Part shown: piece by piece, positions 12,581 through 22,534 of the stretch
How positions within the stretch are numbered: the first letter of the stretch is position 1
How the letters are laid out: every line of letters starts with the position of its first letter
Source of the DNA: Mytilus californianus
Taxonomy: Eukaryota > Mollusca > Bivalvia > Mytilida > Mytilidae
DNA: 64,000 nt
Reading direction: 5' to 3'
Assembly (NCBI RefSeq): GCF_021869535.1
Contig: NW_026262734.1
Location: forward strand, 71,106,839-71,170,838
Program-made: the position numbers and the translations under genes
The notes under the pieces: model-generated
Database searches by the model: none
Seen by the model: only the letters and a program-made list of their open reading frames with translations
What the model was told of the DNA's origin: nothing

Positions 12581-13914
12581 TTTTATGCCCCTGCCGTAGC
12601 GGAGGGGGCATTAAGTTTTACCCTCGTCCGTCTGTACGTACGTACATACATACGTCCCAAAATTGGTTTCCGTTCTCTAACTTGAGTTTGCCTCTACCAA
12701 ACGTTATGAAACTTATACACAATGCTTATTACCACAAAACACAGATCAAGTTTGAATTTTGGTGGCGTCACTTTAACCGTTCTAGAGTTATGCCCCTTTA
12801 TAAATGGAAAAATTGGCAAAATTTTTAGTTTCCGTTCTCTAACTTAAGTTTGCCTCAACCAAATGTTATGAAACTTATACACAATGCTTATTAATACCAC
12901 AAAACACAGATTAAGTTTGTATTTTAGTGATTTCACTTTAACCGTTCTAGAATTATGCCCCTTTATAAATGGAAAATTGCAAAATTATTAGTTTCCGTTC
13001 TCTAACTTAAGTTTGCCTCAACCAAATGTTATGAAACTTATACACAATGCTTATTACCACAAAACACTGATCAAGTTTGTATTTTGGTGGCGTCACTTTA
13101 ACCATTCTACAGTTATGCCCCTTTATAAATGGAAAAAATTGCAAAATTTTTATTTTCTTCTAAATATCAAGTAATTTTTAAAATTTGTCCATGATTATAG
13201 TTGAATCAACTACAATCAATGCTTTATACAATGCAATGTTTAATTTTGACTTCCACTGATAAAACACAGATCAAGTTAAATTTGGGTAGTGTCACTTTAA
13301 CCATTATTGAGTTATGCCCCTTTATAAATCGAAAGATTGCAAAATTTTTAGTTTCCATTCTGTAACTTAAGTTTGCCACAACCAAACATTATGAAACCTA
13401 TACACAATATTCATTACCACAAAACTAAGATCAAGTACAAATTTTTTGTTTCTGTTTTCTAACTATAGTTTGCCTCAACCAAATGTTATGAAACTTATAC
13501 ACAATGCTTATTACTACATAATACAGATTAAGTACAAAATTTGGTGGCAACACTTTTACCATTCTTGAGTTTTGTCCCTTTATAAACAAAAAAATTGCTG
13601 AATTTTTCATTTCTGTTCTCTAACTTTAGTTTGTCTCAACCAAATGTTATAAAACTTATACACAACCGTTCTAGAGTTATGCGTGTTTACAAATAGAAAA
13701 ATTGCTGAATTTCTAGTTTCTGTTCTCTACTTAAGTTAGCCTCAACTAAGTGTTATGAGACTTACACACAATGCTTATTACCACAAAACTCAGATCAAGT
13801 TCAAATTTGGGTAGCGTCACTTTTACCGTTCTTCAGTTATGTCCCTTTATAACTATATGATATGCAAGCGGGGGCATCATCTGTGTCCACATGTGGACAC
13901 TATCCGCATTTATT
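12581..13914 (+). mobile_element. Tandem-core element, about 167-bp monomers
   Basis: The 5' end TTTTTATGCCCCTGCCGTAG with GGAGGGGGCAT forms a short hairpin and is followed by a GTACGTAC/ATACATAC microsatellite. About six to seven diverged monomers follow, each containing GAAACTTATACACAATGCTT, TTACCACAAAACACAGATC and GTTATGCCCCTTTATAAA. The 3' end is AAGCGGGGGCATCATCTGTG. The layout (short 5' end, microsatellite, core array, unique 3' end) is that of Pearl/helentron-type non-autonomous elements of bivalves. It is non-coding. Its 3' end is nearly identical to positions 1-230. Confidence 0.8.
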
Positions 13915-14807
13915 TTAATCTGATTTTATGATTATTTAATATAATTACCTGCATCTTGGCTGTCAACTGGAAGTTTGGTATAGTTTTTTTTGCTCGAAGA
14001 GCACTGTTTTCTGCATTAGTCTCTTTATTCTTTTGCTAGCTGAATATGTACATGTGTACTGTATTTATCAAGTATTAAAATCATGTTTTCAGTACATGGT
14101 TTTGACCCCACAATGTTTGGAGATAACGTCCTCCATAATCTTTAGAAAGAGTGTAAACCAACATTTCTGTATTTCACTTCTGCGGCTTATGTTTCATATA
14201 TATTCACGATTTTCTTCATTTGACGGATCAATTGTATAAAAATATCATCCTGCTACGACTCGGAATCATCAGACTCACAAAGTTAACAGCGCCAACATCA
14301 TTGTTTAGATTATTACATTGGTAACTTTCTATCTGGGCAAAATATAATTCATCAACAATCCGTCGCTCCTCAATAAACTCTCATTCTGTTTATCTGTTAG
14401 TTCCGATGGTATATACTTGAGCAAAATGAAACAAAACTAGCTTGAGATGCTTTTACTTTGTCAACTTTTGTTTTCGGTACGGGAAGTAACTTTTAATATG
14501 AATAGGCTAAAATACGGAACTGTTTTAAAAATAAATAATGCGGACTTTAATATATATATATAAGGATAATTACGAAATACGCACATATGGTAAGCTGTTA
14601 ATGTGATATAATTAGTGAAGCAATGTTGTTTTTTAGGCAGCGAAAAAATATTTTATAGGTGCTTGTCGACGTTAACTTTGCAATGTCATAGTCAAATATA
14701 CGTTTTACCGCATCTGGGCCCATTTTGTTGGACGCCATCACATATTATCCTCTTGTTCATCCTGAGCTTTCGTTTGACTATTTATTCTAGAAACACAAAT
14801 ACATGAG
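13915..14807. other. DNA2 intron, no feature seen
   Basis: AT-rich intronic sequence. No domain, splice-bounded exon or clear repeat family was recognised. Confidence 0.5.
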
Positions 14808-15033
14808 AGTCTGGATGGGGTGTCCTTCATTTTGTAGGTAATTTTTCTCTAGTCTTTATATATTTTGCACATCATTATTCATGTTATTCACTTTTCTTTT
14901 CATTTTAGCACCCCACTTTTCTCTATTCTATATATTTTTTTACCTATTTTTCTCTATTATTAATTTTTTGTTTATTTTCTGTAGATTTGGCTCATTATTC
15001 TCTATCCTGTAAACCCTATCACTATCCAGACCC
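14808..15033. repeat. Small TIR-bounded repeat rich in TTCTCT
   Basis: GTCTGGATGGGG at the left end is mirrored by CACTATCCAGACCC at the right. The body repeats TTTTTCTCTATTCT-like words and CACCCCA. A reverse-strand relative of the body lies at 42590-42700. Confidence 0.6.
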
Positions 15034-15544
15034 ACATATTACTTTGTTATGTCTTTTTTGGTGGATAAAACCACTCATATTCATACTTGTCAACAAAAAT
15101 ATGACAAACTTATATAGCAGTTTATCAAGGATAATTTGATTTCCGAATGTTTATTTATTGGTACCACGTTTTTTAAAACATTCACTTTATATTAAATTCT
15201 TTTATTTTTAGCATCTAGCACTCTTGAGCATTCACTGGATTTGTTATATATATCCCAAAATACTGTTCTTTCTAAAAATAATGAAATCCCAAAGTATATC
15301 AGCTCCTTGAGTGATTCCCTCAAACACCATACTTGGAGTGTCAAAACTATGTCAATTTAATTAATTTTCTTAAAACATATTACACGCTACCATCATGAAT
15401 TTTCTACCTTTCATTATTTTGAACACAACTTATGCTCTGTCCCATAGACACTTTCTTCTTTTATTTAGTATTGTTACAATAACACCTCCTCTCTGGGTCC
15501 ATTTGACAGAAAGCTCTCATACTTTTGTACTATTGTTTGCCATC
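15034..15544. other. DNA2 intron; part of a repeat also seen at 17160-17420
   Basis: TTTATTTAGTATTGTTACAA and AAAGCTCTCATACTTTTGTA at 15460-15530 resemble 17230-17320 (TTTAGTATTGTGACAATAAC, AAACCTCTCATATTTGGTAG). The element at 15545-17154 separates the two. No gene seen. Confidence 0.55.
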
Positions 15545-17154
15545 CAGGGGTGTGGAAATATTTGTTGTGAGCACTTGTTCCTGGGCAAGTAAAACTGTAT
15601 ATTTTATTTGTCCGGAAAAAAGTTACTTGCCCTGAATTTCCCAATAAATATTGAAATATTTTACTGTAAGCTTGTATGATTCTTAAAAACTGTTTTGTAT
15701 CACAATATAAATGATGTTTGTGATATTTGTTAATGTGTATGAATAAAAGGAGGTATGGGGTTAACATCAATGAGACAGAAACCCAACAGCAAAACAAGCA
15801 AAAGACATCTAGAGGGCAATTTTGCAATGTTTTTAAAATGCTAGTATGTAGGTACATGTACTAAGTTTTGAAACCAGTGAAGAAATGAAAACTAAATAAT
15901 AGATCATTAAGTGTCCCTTCTATCTATTGATTTGCCAACAAATAAGTTAGACTATTGATCATCAAGATGTGGGTGTTTCCTACAAATTGTGCAAAAATTT
16001 TATTTATTTTCAGGAGAGCCAGGGTAAATCTGTTAGGTATGACTTCTGGAATTCTCGTTTCTGTTTTTTTTTTTTTCATATTCCCTGTCTTTCTCCACCT
16101 CCGTTTTTCGATTTATCTCAACTCGTCATTATTATTTTCATTCTTTTTGTCTTGATTTCACAGTCTAGGTGTTTTTATCAGGTATTTATCAATCTCGATT
16201 GAAGTCATTCAAGAAAAATTGAAATGACACTTCCGTTAGATAGCGGATAAAACCCTAATTGGCGATCCCGGGTAAATGGACGTTTATGAGACCCGGGTTC
16301 GCATACTTATTTTTTTTATTCTGGTTATCAGTCTATTTCCAGTTTTAATTAATACTTCTTGTCATGAACATTGATGTTTTGACTTAAATATTTGTTTTTT
16401 ACGTGTTGAACATTGGTTTCTTTTACTTCTACTTCTTAGTATAATCCTCCTTTAATAATTAGGAGCACCTCCATATGGAGTTTTACCTTAACTTTAAGAT
16501 TTTAAGAAAAATTTTATCCAACATTTGTACAGCACATATAAATAAACGATAAAAGTGTCATGTATGGCATATTTACAGGGACCTTTTTTATTACAAATTA
16601 ATTTACCATATATTCATTAATATGAGTACCTGTTATTTATAATTAAAAACATGTTTCATTTGAATTTGCTTTTATGCATAAAAATACGTTAAAAAAAAGG
16701 TTTTATTTAATAAGATCTATATATATGATATTAAGATAATAATTTAGGATGTAAAACTTTAATAAAATCTAAAAAGGCAGATTTTCTCAGTGGAATGTTT
16801 TACGTACTTCATGTATCAATTTATATAAAAATACAGGATAAAATTATAAAAGCTTGTTTTGTCACCATCAATAAATTAAAAAGGTTTATATACAAGATAT
16901 GGTCCCTATCATAAATGTATTAGTGAAAGAAAGAAGATAGGAATGGCTATTAATTATTTAAGTTCATTTTATAGCTTTACATAAAATAATACATCTTAAT
17001 AAGTTGTGTAAATAATTCTATATTTTTGATTGAATTGAATTCTGTCAAGTGTAATTTTTTACTTGTCCACGGGCAACCCAGACAAAAAAAATTACTTGTC
17101 CGGGTGTTCAAATGTACGAGTCGGGCGAGTCGGGCATAGCATTTCCACACCCCT
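15545..17154. mobile_element. 1.6-kb TIR DNA element with 6-bp target duplication
   Basis: Inverted ends CAGGGGTGTGGAAAT and ATTTCCACACCCC(TG) enclose 1.6 kb. GCCATC is present on both sides (15539-15544 and 17155-17160), and the flanks rejoin into one repeat monomer. Subterminal blocks at both ends carry ACTTGTCC and TTACTTGCCC words in inverted arrangement. No transposase is visible; the interior is AT-rich and includes a short repeat tail at 15740-15800. It is probably non-autonomous. Ends of the CAGGGGTG type recall hAT, but a 6-bp duplication does not fit hAT. Confidence 0.75.
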
Positions 17155-17778
17155 GCCATCTTGTGTTTTTGACCATATTGTACCGTCATTTTGATCTGAA
17201 AATTTGAACAAGAGTTATGGGACTTAGACCAATTTATTTAGTATTGTGACAATAACACCTTATGAATGCAACGTACTCCTCTGCAATTGTTATACAGAAA
17301 CCTCTCATATTTGGTAGGATTTGTTGCCTATGTTTTTTGCCATTTAATTTTATATAGCACAGCATTTGGCTACAGGATAGCAATCTTGTTTAAAATTAAG
17401 ACAAAAAAGTTCTGAATGCTTGAAATTGCAGAATTTAACATAGAAAGCAATGGGGCTATGTATAAGTGGTTTTATTCATATTAAAAAGGTAAAAGATGAT
17501 TTTATTGGTCCATTAAAATTTGATTTGAAAATGCTCAATCTTTAACTGTACCAAATGTCCAATAAAAATCAGATGACCTTAGTTATGAATCACTGCTAAT
17601 GGAAAGCAACCTCGAATATATGATCGACGACATCTTGGTTAAATTTCTATAGAAAATGAGGTGTTTCTATCTGTCAGACTCACCAATTATAATGATTATA
17701 GTTAAATTTATGATGAATTATTGTGTGCCATAAATACTGCTGCCTGTGCAGTGTTTCATTATTATTTTTTTTTTACAG

Positions 17779-17844
17779 AGATGTTATGCAGCCAGTTTGT
17801 GTAAAATTTGGACGACATAAAGTTGACAAACTTGATCGTAACAG
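17779..17844 (+). CDS. DNA2: DNA2 exon, 66 nt
   Basis: The acceptor TTTTTTTTTTACAG ends at 17778 and the donor GTATGT starts at 17845. Entered with two bases from the 8533 donor it reads KDVMQPVCVKFGRHKVDKLD and continues RN plus two bases, which join G at 37064 to give Arg. This corresponds by position to the strand of human DNA2 just before its VEPGDIIHLEG segment (LCILRNDW). That similarity is weak on its own; the evidence is phase continuity on both sides, good splice sites and order. Confidence 0.7.
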
Positions 17845-18160
17845 GTATGTTTTCAAACCACCAAATTTCATCAGGTTTGCAATTTTTGTCTCGCATGAGA
17901 TGAAAGTCACAACATGAGGAGTACAATCAGGCCATGGTGAAGGCTATTTGTATAAAGCTTTATATTTCAGAAGGTAGAAGACCTGGATGCTTCATACCTT
18001 GTATGCAAATGCCTTATGTTGGTATATGGGTTCCTTGCAAGGTCTACATGTATGTCAGAAGGTTCATCTGACCTTGACCTCATTTCATGGATCAGTAATC
18101 AAGGGTAAAGTTACATGATAAGGTCCGTTCTCAGATAATAAAAGCAATTGGTCAACTATA
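17845..18160 (+). repeat. Intron with fragment of a tandem-core element
   Basis: 17945-18110 carries GTATAAAGCTTTATATTTCA, AGAAGGTAGAAGACCTGGAT and a first CTGACCTTGACCTCATTTCA unit. These are shared with 19745-19800, 34893-34950 and 57080-57125, so this is the 5' body of the TGACCTTGACCT family without its own 5' end. Confidence 0.65.
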
Positions 18161-19180
18161 TTTATACCCACACAACAAAGTTGTGAAGGGTATAATGATT
18201 TTGACACGTCTGTCCGTCAGGCCATCAGTCCTGTTCCTGACATCCCAACTCCTCTGAAACCACACAACAGAATTTCATGAGATAATAAGGACATACTATG
18301 TAGATGTGAATTAAATTACAGGAAATTATGATTCAATTTTTTTTCTAAAAGTTTTGAACCTTTAACTTCGAATTTTGGTTTAAATATACTTCTGCAACAG
18401 TTTGTCAGACAGTGCAACTCCTCTCAAACCATACAACAGAATATCATGAATCTTTGTAGTTAATGCAGGCATACTATGTAGATGTGCATATCCACAAGAA
18501 TTTTTTATCAGTTTTGTAGGAATTATGAGTCTTTGAACTTAGGAATCTGAACCACCTGACCAATGCTTTAAAATTTTTGTTACTGATGACAAAATGGAGG
18601 TCAAGTTTGATATTGACGATTTTCACTTTTACCGTTCAGGAGTTATGGTCCTTGATCTATTGGAAAATGGCACTATATATTGTTTCTGTGCAATTACTTA
18701 TGAGCTACTTGACCAATGCTTTTAAGATTTTAATATGTTGTTACTGATAAAAAAAATGGAGGTCAAGTTCGATATTGATGATTTTCACTTTTGCCGTCCA
18801 GAAGTTATGGTCTTGATAGATTATAAAATGGCACTTTATATCGTTTCCGTGCAATTTCTTATGAACTGTTCAACCAATGCTCTTAAACTTTTAATATGCT
18901 GTTACTGATGACAAAATGGTTGTCAACTTTATATTGATGATTTTCATTTTTGCCCATCAGGAGTTCTAGTACTTAATAGATTGGAAATTGGCACTATTTG
19001 TCATTTCCTTTTAATTACTTATGAACTGTTCAGCCAATGCTCAATAAATTTTGACATGCTGTTACTGATGACAAAATAGTGGTCAATTTTGATATTGACA
19101 ATTTCAATATTTGCCATTCAGGAGTTATGGTCCTTGATAGATTGGAAAACAGAGAATGTGACAGGAAAAAAAAAAACAAA
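18161..19180 (+). repeat. Tandem-core element starting TATACCCACACAACAAAG
   Basis: The 5' end has a hairpin (TATACCC...GGGTATA, about 18163-18192), then GTCTGTCCGTCAGG. Two monomer types follow: one with CAACTCCTCTGAAACCACAC (18247 and 18417) and one of about 180 bp with GAGGTCAAGTTTGATATTGA and TTCAGGAGTTATGGTCCTTG (18595 to 19140). Non-coding. Confidence 0.7.
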
Positions 19181-19259
19181 ACCTAAAAGTGCAGAAAACA
19201 GAAAACCCAGTTCGCTTTCAAATTGACAGCTCATTTCTTTTTCTGTTTTAAGTCTGTTT

Positions 19260-20770
19260 TTTCTAATACTGTAAGCAATAATATATAACTATATTTGGTG
19301 TATGGAATGATTGTGTGGTGTACATGTCAGTCTGGCAGGTTTCATTTGACCGTGGCCTCATTTTCAGTTCATATGGTACCGGTCAATGTTAAGTTTTTGT
19401 GTTTTGGTCTGTTTTTGTAGTGCTATAAGCAAAAGGTCAACTGTATTGAAATGATTGTAAGATGTAAATGTCTGTCTGGTAGGTATCATCTTACCTTGAC
19501 CTCATTTTCATGGTTCATTGGTCAATGTTGAATTTTGCTGGTTAAGTCTGTTTCTCAGAAACTATAAGCAATATGTCAACTATATTTGTTGTACATGTCT
19601 GTCTGGCAGGGTTCATCTGACCTCTACCTCATTTTCATGGTTCAGGGTTTCATGCTGTTAGAAATCTCTTTATGTCTTGCCTGCGACGAAAGTCGCAGTA
19701 TGCGAGACATAGGTATTACTATCTGGCGCCGGCAGCGGGGAAACTATTTGTATACAGCTTTATATTTCAGAAGGTAGAAGACCTGGATGTATGCAGATAC
19801 CTTATGTTACGAAGTTTCCGTCTGTCATATGCCCATAGTCCCTGACCTCATTTTCATGGTTCAGCGACTGCTTGAAAAAAAATTAGTTTTTTTGTCATGT
19901 GAATTTCTCACATAGGATAACTATATTTGGTATATGGGTTCCTTGCAACGTCTTCATGTCCATCAGACAGGGTTAACCTGACCTTGACCTCAATTCATGG
20001 ATCAGTGATCAAGGTTAAAGTTATGTGATCAGGTCCATTTCTCAGATACTACAAGCAGCAGGTCAACTATATGTGGTGTATGGAAAAAAGTAAAACAACA
20101 AAATACCGAACTCCAAGGAAAATTTAAAACGGAAAGTCCCTGAACAATTGGCAAAATCAAAAGCTCAAACACATCAAACGAATGGAAAACAACTGTCATA
20201 TTCCTGACTTGGTACAGAATGATTGTAAGGGGTACATGTCAGACTGGCAGGTTTCATCTGACCTTGACTTCATTTTCATGGTTCATTGGTCATTGTTGAT
20301 TTTTTTTAGTTTTGGTCTGTTTTTCAAGTACCGTAAGCAATAGGTCAATTCTATTTGTTGTATGGAATGATTGTAAGGTGTACATGTCTTGTCTAGCTGG
20401 TGTCATTTGATCTTGACCTCATTTTCATGGTTCATTGGTCAATGTTAAGTTCCTGTGTTTTGGTCTATTTTTCAAGTACATGTACTATAAGCAATAGGTC
20501 AACTATATTTGGTTTATCGAAGGATTTTTAAGGTGTACATGTCTGTCTAGCCGGTGTCATCTGACCTTGACCTCATTTTTATGGGTCATTTGTAAATGTT
20601 AAGTTTTTGTGTTTTAGTCTGTTTTTCAAATACTATTAAATAGCAATAGGTCAAATATTATTGGTGTATGGAATGATTGTACATGTCTGTCTAGCCAGTA
20701 TCATCTGACCTTGACCTCATATTCATGGTTCATTGGTTAACATTAGTTTTTGTGTTTTGGTCTGTTTTTG
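19260..20770 (+). repeat. Array of about 150-170-bp monomers carrying TGACCTTGACCTCA
   Basis: Monomers share GGTCAACTATATTTGGTGTA, GGAATGATTGTAAGGTGTAC, ATGTCTGTCTGGCAGG, CTGACCTTGACCTCATTTTC and ATGGTTCATTGGTCAATG. A fresh 5' end with hairpin (CTTGCCTGCGACGAAAGTCG at 19677 onward, then GAGACATAGG) lies inside at about 19670, so at least two elements abut here. The array resumes at 21716-21965 after an inserted element and ends with TTTCAGCGTGTGCACTCTTG, as does the copy at 57000-58085. Confidence 0.8.
20085..20215 (+). repeat. Short dispersed repeat inserted in the array
   Basis: About 130 bp with ACTCCAAGGAAAATTTAAAA, CGGAAAGTCCCTGAACAATT, AAAGCTCAAACACATCAAAC and CATATTCCTGACTTGGTACA. I recognise this as a common bivalve repeat; it interrupts a monomer between TATGGAAAAAAG and GAATGATTGTAAGG. 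Confidence 0.65.
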
Positions 20771-21715
20771 TCTTGCCTTGACAGTGTCAAAAAGCGAGAC
20801 ATAGGTATGCTGTTTCCGGCATCGGCAATGGCGGTGTCAACAATGTATTAGTTTGTGATTAGGTCTAGTTTTAGGTGAACCACTAGTGGTTGGTCAATGA
20901 TATTTGGTATGCAGTTGTATTAGCACTGGCACATCTCATTTCCATGAAGATTATTTGACCCTGCCCCCTCAGTCATGGTCTATTGACTGTGAAACTTTTG
21001 CTTAGTTTACATGTATTAGTTTGTGATTAGGTCAGTTTATGGGGAACCACTAGTGGTAAGTCAATGATATTTGGTATGCAGTTGTATAAGCATTGGCATA
21101 TCTCATTTCCATGGAGATTATTTGGCTCCGCCCCCTCAGTCATGGTCTATTGACTTTGAAACTTTTGCTTAGTTTACATGCATTAGTTTGTGATTAGGTC
21201 AGTTCAAGGGGAACCATAAGTGGTAGGCCAATGTTAATTGGTATGCAATTGTATAAGCATTAGCACATCTCATTTCCATGGAGAATATATGGTCCCGCCC
21301 CCTCAGTCATGGTCTATTGACTTTGAAACTTTTGCTTAGTTTACATGTATTAGTTTGTGATAAGATCAGTTTAAGAAAAACGGCTAATGTTAAGTCAATG
21401 ATATTTGGTATGCAAATTTATTGGCATTTGCAAGTCTCGTTTCCATGGAGATTATATGGCCCCACCCCCTCATCATGGTTCATTGACTTTGAAACTTTTA
21501 CATAGTTTACAAGTCAATGTTTGTGTTTAGGTTTGTTGAAAGGGAACGACTTATGATAAGTCTATGGTATTTGGTATGCAGTTGTATTAGCATTGGCACA
21601 TCTCATTTCCATGGAGATTGATTGCCATGTACCTTCAGTCATGGTTCATTTACTTTGAATATTTGCATAACTTACATGTTATTTGCATTATCAAAAGTAC
21701 AAAAAGGCAAGACAT
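20771..21715 (+). mobile_element. Nested tandem-core element, about 170-bp monomers
   Basis: It starts GTCTTGCCTTGACAGTGTCA and ends with GGCAAGACATATCTCTGTG, giving inverted ends CTTGCC/GGCAAG. Four to five monomers contain TAGTTTGTGATTAGGTCAGT, TTTGGTATGCAGTTGTAT and CATCTCATTTCCATGGAGAT. It splits a host monomer at a T run, the target type of helentron-like elements. Confidence 0.75.
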
Positions 21716-21970
21716 ATCTCTGTGTTAACAGTTTATTCAATTACCGTAAGTAATGGGTCAACTATATTTGGTGTATGGAATAATTGTAAGGTGTACATGT
21801 CTGTGTGACAGTTTTTATTTGACCTTGACCTCATTGTCATGGATCTTTAAAAATGTTAAGTTTATTTGATACTTGTAATAAAACCTTTATCTTTAAGACT
21901 TTCAACATAAAATCAATTGCCAGTAAAACAGGCAACATTTCAGCGTGTGCACTCTTGTTTTTAAAAAACT
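21716..21970 (+). repeat. Remainder and 3' end of the TGACCTTGACCT array
   Basis: Continues the outer array after the nested element (CAACTATATTTGGTGTATGG at 21759, TGACCTTGACCTCATTGTCA near 21820) and ends AACATTTCAGCGTGTGCACT. Compare 58066-58085. Confidence 0.75.
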
Positions 21971-22139
21971 ATTATAGATAGCTAGAAAGTAACTGTAACA
22001 AAAAATGATCTACAAAATAAGGTCTACAAATAGGTCAGCAGGGCCAAATTTATCAGTCAACTCCTTCTAGGTGTTATTGTCCTTGAATGAACATTTTTAC
22101 CCATTTTTAAACGTAGATACAAGTATCTTGTCATAGGGA

Positions 22140-22534
22140 GCTCAAGGAATAAATCATACTTTGTAAAAAATCACTGATTCAAACAAAATTTTTTATGAAA
22201 CTGACGTTGTCAAGATTCTTGATTTCTTGATTGACAACATATTTATGACATTTGGAAGACATGTTTTTCAACAAACAATTGGCATTCACATGAGAACCAA
22301 CTGTGCTCCTCTTCTTTGGGACTTGTTCCTTTATTCATTTGAGGCTGACTTCATACAGGAGCTTCTTAGAAAGAATGAAAAGAAACTAGCATTACCCTTT
22401 AACTTTCCTTTCAGCTGTATAAATGATGTCCTATCACTGAATAATTCAAAGTTTTGTGACTATGTTGAATTCCTCTATCCCATTGAACTTGAAATAAAGG
22501 ATACAACAGATAAAGTTAAGTCTGCCTCATTTTA
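22140..22534 (+). pseudogene. Reverse transcriptase remnant, left part
   Basis: Reads as the RT core of the same family as 34981-35810: FLIDNIFMTFG, HVFQQTIGIHMRTNCAPLL, DLFLYSFEADFIQELLRK, then CINDVLSLNNSKF. The catalytic YIDD box is changed to INDD-type (first Asp to Asn), so this copy cannot be active. The frame stops at 22535 where a helentron-like element begins; RT sequence resumes at 24417. Confidence 0.8.

Noticed and set aside
15474-15857. 127-aa minus-strand ORF
   Set aside because: Crosses the border of the 15545 TIR element, so it joins unrelated sequences; no domain.
16255-16320. GGGTTCGCA-like B box near 16300
   Set aside because: No A box at the right distance and no tRNA-like fold could be drawn.
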